IMG/VR virus record: IMGVR_UViG_3300009032_000002
Coordinates: 1-48,632 of that record
From: a virus
Strand: one strand, 5' to 3'
DNA: 48,632 bases
The position numbers and the translations under genes are program-made. This document shows, one piece after another, positions 47,514 through 48,632 of this stretch. The notes below the pieces were generated by a model. The model had not been told where the DNA came from, ran no database searches, and saw only the letters and a list, made by a program, of their open reading frames with translations. Each line of letters starts with the position of its first letter. The first letter of the stretch is position 1.

Positions 47514-48115
47514 GCCGAGCGCCCCGACAGTGGCGATGGACTGGAATGCCGAGATGGAAACCCGCCCAGCACCACTGATGATCATCTGCTGCGTTAGCGC
47601 ACCAGCGCCACTACGCGTAGAAAAGGTCAAGCTGGTGCTGTGTTCCACCGCCGAAAAGTTCTGCTCGGCAACGGCCCCCATCGTTACTCCGGGGACATAT
47701 GCCACGCCGTCGTAGCCTTGGTACTCGAATGAGCCCAAAGCGTGTCCGGCGAGCAGCGGCGTGTTGGCGCCGATCGCTCCTCGCGACTTGCCTGCGATGT
47801 ACGAAGCGGTGGTGGCGATGTTGTCGTCCGCCGCCAGCAGCGAATAGGCAACGCCGCCCGGCGTCAGCCGGAGCTGCGCCAGCGATCCGGGGGCAGCTCG
47901 GGCAACCAACGTGTCGGGAGCCGACGCTCCGTCTCCGAATGTGAGGCCGTACACCCCGAGCGGGCCACCGACCTCCAGGCGGTTGAACGCCTCGGCTTGC
48001 ACCTTGGTCGACAGAGCAAGCGTGGCGATCGAGGCGGCATTGACGACCAGCGGACCCGTCATCGTGTCGCCGGTCGTGCGGACCCCCGGTGCGGATTCGA
48101 TCTCGATTCCCACGG

Positions 48116-48631
48116 CTACACCACCTCGACTACGGCGACGGACGAGCTGACGGCGCCCTCACGGATCGCCCGCACAATCAATACCGGAACGTACGGCTGG
48201 GTGAGGCTGACGGACTGCCCCGGTTGCAGTTGCAGCCCGCGGGTTGCCGTAGGGGCTGTGCCGTCAAGGGTGACGCGCACCGGGCCGGTTCCAACGTTCT
48301 GGATGATAGCGGACTTGCGCGCAGGGTTCGCCGCCAGGACCGACACGGCCACGGCGGCCACGGCCACGTCGTCAAAGTTGGTGGCGACGCCCGTCGTCGC
48401 TGCGTCATGCACTGCCAAGGCGAGGTCGGCGCTGGTAATGTTGGCGGGCAGGTCCACGTCCGTGCGGTTGTCGTTGGTGCCAGCCTTGATTTCAACGGCG
48501 CCAATGGAAATGTCGCCCCCGTCAAGCGCCACCGGCAGCGGATTGGCCGCCGTAACGCCCGTGCCGTCAAAGGTCAGATCGCAACAAGGGTCAGTGCCGC
48601 CAGGACAATTGGGAATGGGGGCTCCTTGCAT
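48116..48631 (-). CDS. fibre- or virion-associated protein
   Basis: 171 residues. The N-terminus has PCCDLTFDGTGVTAANPLPV, like the Cys-plus-GTG modules in the other fibre proteins. The C-terminal 70 residues (ARKSAIIQNVGTGPVRVTLD, then LQPGQSVSLTQPYVPVLIVR) form a small beta-sandwich resembling collar or spike domains. The ATG is at 48631, one base from the window edge, so an upstream extension cannot be excluded. It precedes the interrupted fibre gene by 2 nt. Confidence 0.6.
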   Translation of the reverse strand: MQGAPIPNCPGGTDPCCDLTFDGTGVTAANPLPVALDGGDISIGAVEIKAGTNDNRTDVDLPANITSADLALAVHDAATTGVATNFDDVAVAAVAVSVLAANPARKSAIIQNVGTGPVRVTLDGTAPTATRGLQLQPGQSVSLTQPYVPVLIVRAIREGAVSSSVAVVEVV

Positions 48632-48632
48632 G

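Larger units (their letters stand above)
46524..48113 (-). pseudogene. tail-fibre-type gene interrupted by an in-frame TAA
   Basis: The frame runs from a GTG at 48113 to a stop at 46524, 529 residues long, with one internal TAA at 47385-47387. On both sides the sequence is continuous fibre-like protein: GPLVVNAASIATLALSTKVQ at the start, a repeated module around the stop, then ARGNGSAALPTYAFATSS and a C-terminal Ala/Thr-rich end. The module AVERFRVGTPTTIDNTATVM before the stop is repeated after it as TVERLRVNTPVTADNTANVM. In the second copy the residue at the stop position is Leu, so a single base change (TTA or TTG to TAA) explains the break. No ribosome site follows the stop. It may be a sequencing error, a real nonsense mutation or readthrough. 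The GTG is preceded by GAGGTGG. Confidence 0.6.

Noticed and set aside
1-48632. CRISPR array, integrase, repressor or IS element
   Set aside because: No regularly spaced repeats and no recombinase or transposase motifs were seen on either strand.

Overview
This window reads as part of a siphovirus genome that infects an actinobacterium. The evidence is a large and a small terminase subunit, a 2352-residue tape measure protein, a major tail protein, tail assembly chaperone-like genes, Cys-rich minor tail proteins, a GH25 endolysin and a holin-like protein. The actinobacterial host is inferred from a DUF3039 protein, high GC, frequent GTG/TTG starts and many apparently leaderless transcripts with TANNNT -10 boxes. 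I see no integrase, repressor, tRNA gene, CRISPR array, portal or capsid gene. Portal and capsid genes probably lie beyond the right edge.

Layout. 1-1253 (minus): a 5'-damaged SGNH hydrolase lipoprotein, a small Cys-rich protein and a possible 2OG-Fe(II) oxygenase. 1330-3517 (plus): terminase. 3485-6182 (minus): small zinc proteins, endolysin, DUF3039, HNH nuclease. 6200-7373 (plus): deoxyribonucleotidase and small genes. 7357-7755 (minus): HExxH metalloprotein. 7793-13180 (plus): PRPP synthetase and nicotinamide phosphoribosyltransferase (an NAD+ salvage pair), a cupin-like protein, ThyX, a DNA methyltransferase and small genes. 13119-21683 (minus): staphylococcal-type nuclease, SF2 helicase, two tandem ParB-like genes (one a ParB-methyltransferase with an embedded PLP-enzyme domain), DEDDh exonuclease, MazG-like pyrophosphohydrolase and small genes. 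21719-40345 (minus): holin and PAS membrane protein, then, against the direction of transcription, fibre proteins, minor tail proteins, tape measure, chaperone-like genes and head-tail connectors. 40554-42130 (minus): RNA ligase and HNH nuclease. 42207-43329 (plus): membrane protein, lipoprotein and a small gene, ending at a strong terminator. 43396-48631 (minus): major tail protein, small genes and a fibre region with visibly different base composition.

Most genes overlap by 1 to 30 bases (ATGA, GTGA, TTGA, TAATG, TGATG, TAGTG), so operons are translationally coupled. Many transcription-unit heads instead have no Shine-Dalgarno sequence and carry TANNNT exactly 6 (rarely 7 or 8) nt before the start codon, which predicts leaderless mRNAs. 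Several divergent gene pairs share very short back-to-back promoters of this type.

The most unusual items are the nested ParB/methyltransferase/PLP protein beside a ParB paralogue, the NAD+ salvage pair behind a palindrome-centred divergent promoter, the promoter architecture itself, a PAS-domain membrane protein overlapping the holin gene, and the displacement of the major tail gene by an accessory block. All functional calls come from reading motifs by eye; no database search was run.
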